A DNA stretch of 64,000 bases from assembly GCA_001464665.1 (NCBI GenBank), contig LNDP01000015.1, positions 372,001 through 436,000 on the forward strand. Reading direction: 5' to 3'. Shown in pieces: positions 37,217 to 45,322 of this stretch. Origin of the DNA: Acidobacteria bacterium Ga0074141. Its GTDB lineage: Bacteria; Acidobacteriota; Blastocatellia; Pyrinomonadales; Pyrinomonadaceae. Position 1 is the first letter of the stretch, and each line of letters starts with the position of its first letter. The notes beneath the pieces were generated by a model. It saw nothing but the letters and a program-made list of their open reading frames with translations. It ran no database searches and had not been told where the DNA came from. The position numbers and the translations under genes are program-made.

Positions 37217-38491
37217 ATGGCGAAATTTGTTTCGGCGGAAGAGGCTGTCGGCTCTATTAATTCCGGCGACCGTGTTTTTATCCACGGTGTTGCAGCCGCT
37301 CCGCGTTTGCTTATAGAAGCGATGGTCGCCCGCTCCGCTGAATTGAAAGCGGTCGAGCTTGTACATCTGCACACCGAAGGTAGGGCTCCGTACTCGCTGC
37401 CCGAGCACGAAAGCTCGTTTCATGTGAATGCCTTTTTTGTCGGCGGAAATGTTCGCGAGGCAGTAAACGAAGGTCGCGGTGACTACATCCCGGTATTTCT
37501 TTCGGAAATTCCCGCACTTTTCCGCCGAGGGGTGTTGCCGCTCGATGTCGCGTTGATCAATGTTTCGCCGCCCGACAAGCACGGCTTTTGCTCGTTGGGC
37601 GTTTCGGTCGATATCGCCCGTGCGGCCGCGGACACCGCTAAGATCGTCATCGCACAGATCAATCCGCATGTACCGCGGACGATCGGTGACGCCCTCGTCC
37701 ACATTAGCGACATTCACTTCGCTGTCGAGGTCGATGAGCCGCTGCCTGAAGTTCCACCTCCGGCCCCGACCGCAGTTGATGAGGCGATCGGCCGCTCGAT
37801 CGCCGAACTCATCGACGACGGAGCCACACTTCAGATGGGCATTGGAGCGATCCCGAATGCCGTTCTTGCCTCGCTCACGAACCACAAGGATCTTGGCATT
37901 CATACCGAGATGTTCTCCGATGGCCTCATCGAACTGGTCGAGTCCGGCGTCGTTAACGGCCGCAAGAAGGCCAAGCATCCTGGCAAGATCGTTTCCGGTT
38001 TCGTGATGGGAACTAAGCGGCTCTATGACTTTGTCGATGACAATCCGCAAGTGCTTATGCTTGATATCGGCTATGTCAACGACACATCGGTCATCCGCCG
38101 CAACCCGAAGGTGACGGCGATCAACAGTGCGATCGAAGTGGACCTGACCGGCCAGGTCTGTGCCGATTCCATCGGGCGACGGCAGTATTCGGGCGTTGGC
38201 GGGCAGATGGACTTTATCCGCGGAGCATCGCTCTCCGAGGGCGGAAAGCCGATCATTGCCTTGCCCTCGAGCACTTCTCGCGGCGAGAGCAAGATCGTGC
38301 CTTTTTTGAAAGAAGGAGCGGGCGTGGTGACGACCCGGGCACACGTTCACTATATTGTGACAGAATACGGTGTCGCCGATCTTTACGGTAAGAATCTCCG
38401 ACAGCGGGCGAGGGAACTGATTCGCATTGCCCATCCGGACCACCGCGAGGAGCTTGATCGACAGGCCCGCGAGCGATTCCACCGATTCTAG
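37217..38491 (+). CDS. Acetyl-CoA hydrolase/transferase family protein
   Basis: This is a family I-type CoA-transferase, close to 4-hydroxybutyrate or acetate CoA-transferases. It shows the first-domain loop INVSPPDKHGFCSLG, MGIGAIPNAV, the catalytic Glu in HTEMFSDGLIEL, and GVGGQMDFIRGA with the C-terminal TEYGVADL. The length of 424 aa is typical. A thiolase gene follows 75 nt later and a hydroxyacyl-CoA dehydrogenase lies about 5 kb on, so a butyrate-like or acetoacetyl-CoA pathway is plausible. The substrate cannot be read from sequence. Confidence 0.88.
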   Translation: MAKFVSAEEAVGSINSGDRVFIHGVAAAPRLLIEAMVARSAELKAVELVHLHTEGRAPYSLPEHESSFHVNAFFVGGNVREAVNEGRGDYIPVFLSEIPALFRRGVLPLDVALINVSPPDKHGFCSLGVSVDIARAAADTAKIVIAQINPHVPRTIGDALVHISDIHFAVEVDEPLPEVPPPAPTAVDEAIGRSIAELIDDGATLQMGIGAIPNAVLASLTNHKDLGIHTEMFSDGLIELVESGVVNGRKKAKHPGKIVSGFVMGTKRLYDFVDDNPQVLMLDIGYVNDTSVIRRNPKVTAINSAIEVDLTGQVCADSIGRRQYSGVGGQMDFIRGASLSEGGKPIIALPSSTSRGESKIVPFLKEGAGVVTTRAHVHYIVTEYGVADLYGKNLRQRARELIRIAHPDHREELDRQARERFHRF

Positions 38492-38513
38492 AATGGAGAT
38501 ATTCCACTGGCGT

Positions 38514-38522
38514 TGATATAAT
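38514..38522 (+). promoter_or_regulatory. Extended -10 promoter candidate before thiolase
   Basis: TGATATAAT (extended -10, TGnTATAAT) lies about 45 nt before the thiolase start. No clear -35 box is visible, which is common for extended -10 promoters. Confidence 0.45.
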
Positions 38523-38566
38523 CTAGCGTTATAGCAAGAAAATATATATTTATCATCTGAGGACAT

Positions 38567-39760
38567 ATGACAGAAAAGAATAAAGCAGTTATCTTGAGTG
38601 CCGCACGGACGCCGACCGGCAAGTTTCAGGGGCTTTTGAAGGGCTTTACCGCACCTGATCTTGCCGCGATCGCGATCAAAGAAGCGGTCAAGCGTGCCGG
38701 ACTCGAAGGCTCGGACGTCAACGAAGTGATCATGGGCTGCGTCGTTCAGGCCGGCATTGGCCAAGCTCCGGCTCGGCAGGCTGCGTTGAAAGCAGGGCTT
38801 CCGCCGGAGGTTTCCGCACTTACGATCAACATGGTCTGCGGCTCCGGCCTTCGTGCTGTTGCATTGGCTTCGCAGGCGGTTCAGCTCGGTGATTCCGAGG
38901 TCGTTGTTGCCGGCGGAATGGAATCGATGTCCAACATTCCCTACGCGATGCCCGGTGCCCGCGACGGTTACCGCATGGGCAATCAGACGGTCACCGACCT
39001 CATGATCCAGGACGGGCTTTGGTGCCCATTTGAGAACTGGCACATGGGCAACACTGGCGAGGTCGTTGCTGATCTGCACCAGATCTCTCGCGAAGAGCAG
39101 GACAATTACGCCTTCAATTCGCACCGCAAGGCCGCTGAGGCTCAGGAATCCGGCCGCTTTGCCGACGAGATCGTGCCCGTCGAGATCCCGCAGAAGAAAG
39201 GCGACGCAATAATCCTCGATTACGACGAGCCCGTTCGCCCGGACACGACCGCAGAGGCCCTCGGGAAGCTCAAGCCTGCATTCAAACGCGACGGCGGCAC
39301 CGTGACCGCGGGAAATGCGCCGGGCGTTAATGACGGAGCATCTGCACTGGTTGTAACCTCGGCCGAGCGTGCCGCTGCACTCGGCATTGAGCCGCTCGCC
39401 CGCGTGGTAGCCTCGGCAACCTCGGGCATTGAGCCGAAGCTGATCATGATGGCACCGGTCCAGGGCGTCCTCAACGTACTCAAAAAGGCCGGCTGGGAGA
39501 TGGGCGACGTCGATCTTTTCGAGCTGAACGAAGCCTTTTCGGTGCAGGCACTCGGCGTGATGAAGGAACTCGGGCTCGATATGGACAAGGTCAACGTCAA
39601 TGGCGGAGCGGTCGCTCTTGGCCACGCCATCGGCAACTCCGGCGGCCGCATTCTCACCACGCTGCTCTTTGAAATGAAGCGTCGCGGTGCCAAGAAAGGC
39701 GTCGCCGCACTCTGCCTCGGCGGCGGCAATTCGGTCGCCATGGCCGTCGAACGGGACTGA
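38567..39760 (+). CDS. Acetyl-CoA C-acetyltransferase (thiolase)
   Basis: This thiolase makes or cleaves acetoacetyl-CoA. The nucleophilic Cys is in [12 protein letters not shown] (residue about 90). Further family motifs are [33 protein letters not shown] with the catalytic His, and the C-terminal [14 protein letters not shown] with the second Cys. The 397 aa fit biosynthetic-type thiolases. The gene follows a CoA-transferase and is closed by a small terminator. It borders the large repeat-rich non-coding region. Confidence 0.95.
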   Translation: MTEKNKAVILSAARTPTGKFQGLLKGFTAPDLAAIAIKEAVKRAGLEGSDVNEVIMGCVVQAGIGQAPARQAALKAGLPPEVSALTINMVCGSGLRAVALASQAVQLGDSEVVVAGGMESMSNIPYAMPGARDGYRMGNQTVTDLMIQDGLWCPFENWHMGNTGEVVADLHQISREEQDNYAFNSHRKAAEAQESGRFADEIVPVEIPQKKGDAIILDYDEPVRPDTTAEALGKLKPAFKRDGGTVTAGNAPGVNDGASALVVTSAERAAALGIEPLARVVASATSGIEPKLIMMAPVQGVLNVLKKAGWEMGDVDLFELNEAFSVQALGVMKELGLDMDKVNVNGGAVALGHAIGNSGGRILTTLLFEMKRRGAKKGVAALCLGGGNSVAMAVERD

Positions 39761-39780
39761 TCCATTCCAAGAACTAGGTG

Positions 39781-39811
39781 AAGGCGGCTGTCTGATCGGT
39801 AGCCGCTTTTT
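39781..39811 (+). terminator. Rho-independent terminator after thiolase
   Basis: The stem GCGGCT/AGCCGC, extended by AAG/TTT pairing, with an 11-nt loop, runs into a T-tract, 20 nt after the thiolase stop. Confidence 0.65.
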
Positions 39812-39927
39812 ATAATTCCAGATTCCAGCTGTTTCATTTTTAAAGAGGAGCATATGCTTCTGAAACGTTTGAAACGAATGAATGAAATGAATCGCCTGTA
39901 ACACTTGAAACATGTGAAACGCCCGGG

Positions 39928-39953
39928 AGTTTTGAGTCCCGGCTTCAGCTGGC
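39928..39953 (+). repeat. REP-like 26-nt element, copy 1
   Basis: The core GAGTCCCGGCTTCAGCTGGC matches 40495-40520 with a single C/T difference across 26 nt. The core CCGGCTtcAGCTGG is an imperfect palindrome. It directly follows a 9-nt phased tract. Confidence 0.7.
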
Positions 39954-40494
39954 CGTTCAATATTCCGCAATCCAAGGTCCGAATTCCGAAATTGAAGATA
40001 AGCCCTTGCTGACGCGCGGGCTTCTGCATTCTGGCGTGTGTTTTTTTTCGGGTATTGCGCGTTCGCGGAAACATCGGAAACATCGTGAACGCCGAGAACA
40101 ACGGAAACGCCACGAACGTCGCGAACAGATGGGAAGCTTTGGACGCTTGGGACAGATGGGACACGTGGCCGAACTTGGGTCTTGGGTCTTTGGGCATCGG
40201 CCGATCGGAATGTCGTTTTGGATCGTCGGCGTTCTTTCGCATTGTCAATTGTTAATCGGACCATTGTTAATTGGTTAAAAAGAAGCATGGGGCTTTTAGC
40301 TTCGATCTCCGGCTTACAGCTAAAGGCTTAAGGCTTAGAGCGGATCGCTACAAACATCGGGCCTCTGCTCACGGCTCACTTTCCCCCGATGTCCATTTTC
40401 TTCGGCCGCCAACCGGAAAGGAACGGCGATCCGTGAGATATGGAAGATATGGATGATATGGATAGTTGTGAGTTGCAGAGTTTCGGAGTTGCGA

Positions 40495-40520
40495 AGTTTT
40501 GAGTCCCGGCTTTAGCTGGC
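40495..40520 (+). repeat. REP-like 26-nt element, copy 2
   Basis: Second copy, in the same orientation, with core GAGTCCCGGCTTTAGCTGGC. It too is preceded by a short phased tract (9-nt at 40437-40461, 8-nt at 40471-40502), so the repeat tract plus core appears to be one composite unit. Confidence 0.7.
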
Positions 40521-40923
40521 TTCCGAGACAGGCATCCAAGCCCGCCGGAAGTAGGAACCACGAAAAAAAGAAACTAAGAAACCCGGAATTGATTTTAGCT
40601 TTCCTCCTCGACCCTTTATCCGATCTCCTTTTCTACGGGACACCCTCCCTACTGTTCGGGTTTCCGACTGTGTGATGGCCAACGAGTTCGAGGCTCGACA
40701 GTGAGGAAGGGCTACAATGCAGTAGCCTGCACGTAAGTAATGGCGTTTCATCCAATGCGAATGCGGAAACTGGAATTCGCAATTAGTCTTGACACTCCTG
40801 CTAAAATTACCCTGTGAGGCAAACCGCCGCCGGGTTCGGTGCATCTTTGATGGAAAGGATCGCAAGGCCGAGACCCTGTGAGCATTACAAGTATTCAAAG
40901 GGAAAGACTAGAGCAGGAATACT

Positions 40924-41412
40924 ATGAAACTATCGAGAACGGTTAACTTGTCGTTGGCCTTTGTCTGTTTAGTCAATCTTGCTTTAGTTGCAAATTGGAT
41001 TGCAGGTCAGAATGTGGGCGAAGCCTCCGGGTATGATGATGAACGGGTTTACTTTGAATGGCCGTCACTCAGTCCTATAGAGGGAACCGTCATGACGACA
41101 TTTGTTAAAACGAACGAGCGATTCCCAGCAGGTTTGCAAAATATTATCTTCCAGAGATTGGATTGCAAAAAATGTGTTTACAGCGCCATAACTGATAGAG
41201 ACGGAAGGTACAGTGTTCGTTTGGCCAAAGGCAAATACCGTGTGATCGTGAGGTTTAATTCAGGTCCGCGTTTTAGCGAGAGTTATGACGGGCTTGCTCC
41301 ACATCAAGAACGACTTATTGAATCAAAGATTTCTCCCCTTTCGACTTCTTTCAATATTGAGTTGATCAGCCAAGTTCATCCAGAGAAGATTGAATTGGAA
41401 ATGCGACCATGA
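40924..41412 (+). CDS. Exported hypothetical protein with carboxypeptidase-regulatory-like fold
   Basis: This is a 162-aa protein with an N-terminal hydrophobic signal or anchor (LSLAFVCLVNLALVANWIAG). The mature part looks like a small beta sandwich of the carboxypeptidase-regulatory type: EGTVMTTF, then AITDRDGRYSVRLAKGKYRV. A CxxC pair (LDCKKC) may form a disulphide. The coding bases are more AT-rich than the surrounding operons. It opens a run of unrelated small genes after the repeat region. The function is unknown. Confidence 0.65.
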   Translation: MKLSRTVNLSLAFVCLVNLALVANWIAGQNVGEASGYDDERVYFEWPSLSPIEGTVMTTFVKTNERFPAGLQNIIFQRLDCKKCVYSAITDRDGRYSVRLAKGKYRVIVRFNSGPRFSESYDGLAPHQERLIESKISPLSTSFNIELISQVHPEKIELEMRP

Positions 41413-41440
41413 TTCGCAGTTCTAACTACAACGGCGCATT

Positions 41441-42073
41441 ATGATCAGACCACCACGTCCAGAGCACCCACCCCTCGAATGGATTGACAATGAGGTTCGG
41501 TGTGATGAAATCGGGACGATTGGGAAAGGAAATGGTTACCCCTTGATCGGGATTATGGAAGGCGCATCGATAATTAACGTTGGATCCGTTTCCGAGATCC
41601 TGGCGGATCTGGCCGGCTTAGATTCGGATACGCGAGGAACTTTCACGCTCGGTAACGCCGAGACATTCAAGGAGAATTTATCAAAGGAGCTTGGTGTAAT
41701 CATCACGGACGACGAACTTCGATCTTGCAAAAGCTTGGACAATATCGCCCAAGTTGTCTCTAGGAAGTTGGAGGTAGATGACTCAGGACATTCCATAATT
41801 GACGTGTTCACCCAAATTGGGTCGATTGCCAAGACCGAGCTTCATCATTCTATTCATCCTCGCTGGTTCTCCGAGTGGCACGAGTTTGATTCCGCAGGCA
41901 ACTGGTTAACGAAACCTGACTGGCTCGATTACTTTGAGATGTTTGAACGAATTCGAGAAGAACTCGGAGTTGACCTAGGATTTACAACAAAATCATTCGA
42001 GCGCATGCCCCGAACAGTCGGTGAGACAGTCCGGCGTGTTTGGGAACAAAGGAACGCAAATGTTGGCACCTAG
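41441..42073 (+). CDS. Hypothetical protein, possibly with acyl-carrier-like helical segments
   Basis: I do not recognise this 210-aa cytoplasmic protein. Two stretches resemble each other and the C-terminal half of acyl-carrier-like folds: KELGVIITDDELRSCKSLDN (residues about 87-106) and REELGVDLGFTTKSF followed by RTVGETVRRVWEQR near the end. The phosphopantetheine Ser-containing DSL motif is absent, so carrier function is doubtful. The coding bases are AT-richer than the core genes. Its end overlaps the longest form of the next open frame. Confidence 0.5.
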   Translation: MIRPPRPEHPPLEWIDNEVRCDEIGTIGKGNGYPLIGIMEGASIINVGSVSEILADLAGLDSDTRGTFTLGNAETFKENLSKELGVIITDDELRSCKSLDNIAQVVSRKLEVDDSGHSIIDVFTQIGSIAKTELHHSIHPRWFSEWHEFDSAGNWLTKPDWLDYFEMFERIREELGVDLGFTTKSFERMPRTVGETVRRVWEQRNANVGT

Positions 42074-42087
42074 TTCGGGACGCGAAT

Positions 42088-42558
42088 ATGATTGGATCAA
42101 GCGGGAAAGAGCAATTTGAGCCGCTGGCTGATTCGCTTGAGGCGTTTAGGGCGAAATATGGACTAGACTTGGTGAAGTACTGGCGCGACGAGCCCTCTTG
42201 GCGATTCAGGTTCCAGCACCCAAACGGGGGCACCGGATGTGTAGAGCTGACCATTGAAAGTTCAAACTTGGTTGAGGTAGCGTCCTACTGGTGGAAAGAC
42301 GACTACGAAGAAGGCCGGCGGATCTCCAAGCGGGAAGTTTCCCGTCTGCACAGCGTGGAAGGTGCAGTTGCCGAGATAGAGAGCAGGCTGCTCGAGTTGC
42401 TCAAATGGGAGGAAGAATCGCTTACCGTGATCCGCGAGGGATTCAAGGATATGTGGCAGGGTCGATACTCGAAGGTACAGTTTGAAGGTTTCACATCTCG
42501 GCTTCCTCAATTGACGGTTCATGAGCAGAACCCGAACCTCAACGCCTCGGATTCTTAA
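42088..42558 (+). CDS. Hypothetical protein
   Basis: This is a 156-aa cytoplasmic protein of unknown family, with an N-terminal alpha-beta part (FRAKYGLDLVKYWRDEP, WRFRFQHPNGGTGCVEL) and a long C-terminal helix (VAEIESRLLELLKWEEESLT). There is no signal peptide or motif. The ATG at 42088 lies 14 nt after the previous gene's stop; an in-frame ATG at 42040 would overlap that gene by 34 nt. With its neighbours it could be an immunity- or effector-like accessory gene, but nothing in the sequence proves that. Confidence 0.5.
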   Translation: MIGSSGKEQFEPLADSLEAFRAKYGLDLVKYWRDEPSWRFRFQHPNGGTGCVELTIESSNLVEVASYWWKDDYEEGRRISKREVSRLHSVEGAVAEIESRLLELLKWEEESLTVIREGFKDMWQGRYSKVQFEGFTSRLPQLTVHEQNPNLNASDS

Positions 42559-42562
42559 CGCC

Positions 42563-42694
42563 ATGGAAGACAATACCGTTACATTAAAGCGTTCTTTGAA
42601 AAGAGCTCTATTGGGTCGGGTCTGTAATGTGCCAGATTACATTGGCGAAGGTAAAATACTGAGAACAAGCCGCGACGAATTCCGTGCGAGCTGA
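42563..42694 (+). CDS. Possible 43-aa small protein
   Basis: A short frame starts with ATG 4 nt after the previous stop and ends 18 nt before the next likely start. The product is basic (TLKRSLKRALLGRV) with no recognisable family. It could be a remnant of a larger gene or a chance frame. Confidence 0.25.
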   Translation: MEDNTVTLKRSLKRALLGRVCNVPDYIGEGKILRTSRDEFRAS

Positions 42695-42712
42695 TTGTCG
42701 CTGAAAATAACT

Positions 42713-43165
42713 ATGTTGGAAATGCTTATCTCTGCTGCTTTTCTATTCTCCGGGTTCGGATCGTGCGGGTGCCAGTGCCTGCCGGTAGATGCGTCGGAAA
42801 CGACTTACGAGGGCGGGAACATGGTCGAAGCGTATGTCGAAGAAACGAAGTACCGTCACCTAAAGGGGAAGGTCGTCGATTCAAATGGGATTCCATTAAG
42901 CGATGTCTTGGTCGAAGTTTTTGATAATCCGGCATGGATAAAAGAGAAAAATCTGAAATCTCGCGGCGATCAGAAGAGAATCGCGGTTTGCAAGACTGCT
43001 AGCGACGGAGTGTTTTGTTTCAAGGATATACCGAAAGGCAACTATGAATTGCGGCTTAGCAAGGGAAAGAGTTGGAATCCAACTCAAATTTTTATCGAAA
43101 TCGACCCGAAAGGATCAGATGCCGTTTCCGATCCTCTTGAGGTATGGTTGACTGTTGGTGTTTGA
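42713..43165 (+). CDS. Exported protein with carboxypeptidase-regulatory-like domain
   Basis: This 150-aa protein has a signal peptide (MLISAAFLFSGFGSCG) rich in Cys at its end, possibly a lipoprotein. One beta-sandwich domain follows (LKGKVVDSNGIPLSDVLVEV, then GVFCFKDIPKGNYELRLSKG), typical of CarboxypepD_reg-like modules. The ATG at 42713 is preferred over a TTG at 42695. It resembles the protein at 40924 in layout, which suggests a shared accessory origin. The function is unknown. Confidence 0.6.
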   Translation: MLEMLISAAFLFSGFGSCGCQCLPVDASETTYEGGNMVEAYVEETKYRHLKGKVVDSNGIPLSDVLVEVFDNPAWIKEKNLKSRGDQKRIAVCKTASDGVFCFKDIPKGNYELRLSKGKSWNPTQIFIEIDPKGSDAVSDPLEVWLTVGV

Positions 43166-43298
43166 ATCGATAACGAATTTATCGGCTAGAAATTAGATGC
43201 AAAGGGTTCCAGATTTCCGCAGATCGCGGCTTGAGCGGGGAACATGAAATTGCCGGCATTGAACGGTGAAATTCTCAGACGGTCCGAGACATACAATC

Positions 43299-43736
43299 AT
43301 GACACCACAGGAACACAATCGATTGATCGGGATTCTTTTTCATGTGCAGGGCGGGCTGCAGGTGTTGGGCGGGCTTTTGATGGTGCTGATTTACGGCGGC
43401 ATTGGCGGCTTTTTTCTTACGGCGAGCGGCCGCGGCGAGGATCAGATAATGGGCGGCGTGTTCGTCTTTGTTGCGGTCGTTGTCGGGGTGTTTGTTTTTC
43501 TCTTTGCTGGGCTCGATTTTTATGCCGGCTATAAGGTCGGCAAGGTCCAGCCGATCGGGAGGATCCTCGGCATCGTAGTCGCCTTTCTTTCGCTTCTCAG
43601 TTTTCCGCTCGGGACGGCGCTCGGAGTTTATGCCCTTTGGTTCTTCTTCGGCGATATGGGCAAGGCACTTTACAACGTAGATGGTGCCGGCGGGCAGTTC
43701 CAATCGCCTCCGCCTCCGCCGAATAGTTGGCAATAG
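43299..43736 (+). CDS. Small multi-pass membrane protein
   Basis: This 145-aa protein has three or four transmembrane helices: LLMVLIYGGIGGFFL, VFVFVAVVVGVFVFLFAGLD and ILGIVVAFLSLLSFPLGTA. A Pro-rich cytoplasmic tail ends it (QSPPPPPNSWQ). The ATG at 43299 is preferred because the product starts MTPQEHNRLIGILF, as in small DUF-type membrane proteins; a longer frame begins at 43266. No function can be assigned. A strong terminator follows. Confidence 0.65.
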   Translation: MTPQEHNRLIGILFHVQGGLQVLGGLLMVLIYGGIGGFFLTASGRGEDQIMGGVFVFVAVVVGVFVFLFAGLDFYAGYKVGKVQPIGRILGIVVAFLSLLSFPLGTALGVYALWFFFGDMGKALYNVDGAGGQFQSPPPPPNSWQ

Positions 43737-43758
43737 GAGTATCTCACCACGCAACCCG

Positions 43759-43797
43759 CAAGCGGCATGGGCCTAAACCCTGCCGCTTGTTTGTTTT
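43759..43797 (+). terminator. Rho-independent terminator
   Basis: The stem CAAGCGGCA/TGCCGCTTG, 9 bp with further GGG/CCC pairing, is followed by TTTGTTTT. It lies between the membrane protein and the hydroxyacyl-CoA dehydrogenase gene. Confidence 0.8.
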
Positions 43798-43865
43798 GGC
43801 CCGGGCGTTTCGATATTCTTGTGGTTTAGGCCAGAACATCAATTTATTACAGGAACATTATCGAA

Positions 43866-44717
<852 letters not shown>

Positions 44718-44779
44718 ATAGCGGGCTTCGCGACGCAAATAGACGGTAGAACGAGTGACGCAGTGAACGGAGATCGCAT

Positions 44780-45295
44780 ATGAAACGGCATAATCTAACG
44801 GCGAAAAAGCGGCTGCAATGGCTGCTTCTCGCGGTCATTTCAACTCTCTGCGTTGCATGTGCTTTTGCCACCGATAGCGATGTTCGGTCATTCACAATGA
44901 CCTATGGTGGAAGCCAGATTTTGCGATTTTATGAGTTCTCCGTCGATGCGGACGGCACGGCGCATTTCACAAGCGCGGGTTCACCGAGTGAGAGATCAAA
45001 GCCGCGATACACTCCTGATCCACCAGAGCAAACACGGTTCAGATCCAAAATATCGGCGGAACAGTTTTCGTTTCTTCGTAGTGCCTTCGCAAAGAGCGAG
45101 TTCAGATCAATGGGCAGCTGGAGCTTTGCCGAGACATCCACGGGCGGAAATCTTACGAACATCACTGCAGAATATCGAACGGGAAAGAAGGTCGTTTCCA
45201 GTCAGCATGGCAGCAGAGGCCCGGCGTTTGATTCGCTAAAAGACGCGATCGAACAGGTCATTGATCAGATCGAATGGACCGAGGAGCTGAAGTAG
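44780..45295 (+). CDS. Exported hypothetical protein
   Basis: This is a 171-aa protein with a signal sequence (WLLLAVISTLCVACAF). The Cys near its end might be a lipobox, but the -3 residue is unusual. The mature domain is beta-rich (SFTMTYGGSQILRFYEFSVD) with a C-terminal helix (AIEQVIDQIEWTEEL). The pattern of a short beta domain and a helical tail ending near an IEW motif is common among small uncharacterised exported proteins. It lies 27 nt before the UbiD-family gene. Confidence 0.6.
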   Translation: MKRHNLTAKKRLQWLLLAVISTLCVACAFATDSDVRSFTMTYGGSQILRFYEFSVDADGTAHFTSAGSPSERSKPRYTPDPPEQTRFRSKISAEQFSFLRSAFAKSEFRSMGSWSFAETSTGGNLTNITAEYRTGKKVVSSQHGSRGPAFDSLKDAIEQVIDQIEWTEELK

Positions 45296-45322
45296 CGAAA
45301 GACACTTTCCGCTGTCAACCTG

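Larger units (their letters stand above)
39812..40923. repeat. Non-coding region of phased 7-, 8- and 9-nt short repeats and REP-like elements
   Basis: There is no convincing gene in this stretch of about 1.1 kb. It contains 9-nt phased tracts (39861-39924, 40070-40162, 40437-40461), 7-nt arrays (39964-39991, 40311-40345) and an 8-nt tract (40471-40502). A 26-nt element occurs twice with one mismatch (39928-39953, 40495-40520). A GC-rich stretch near 40640-40690 resembles dispersed intergenic repeats. Open frames across it simply mirror the short periodic DNA and have no ribosome-binding sites. Confidence 0.75.

Noticed and set aside
39850-40165. Phased tracts as a CRISPR array
   Set aside because: Units are 7-9 nt with no 25-35-nt repeat/spacer structure and no cas genes nearby.
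37154-40288. A 1,044-codon open frame on the minus strand across the CoA-transferase and thiolase genes
   Set aside because: It is the antisense of two well-supported genes and its N-terminal part is only the 9-nt phased DNA read as 3-residue repeats. No ribosome site or family match is seen.
40789-40794. Consensus -35 box TTGACA before the 40924 gene
   Set aside because: No acceptable -10 box lies 16-18 nt downstream; TAAAAT is only 7 nt away.
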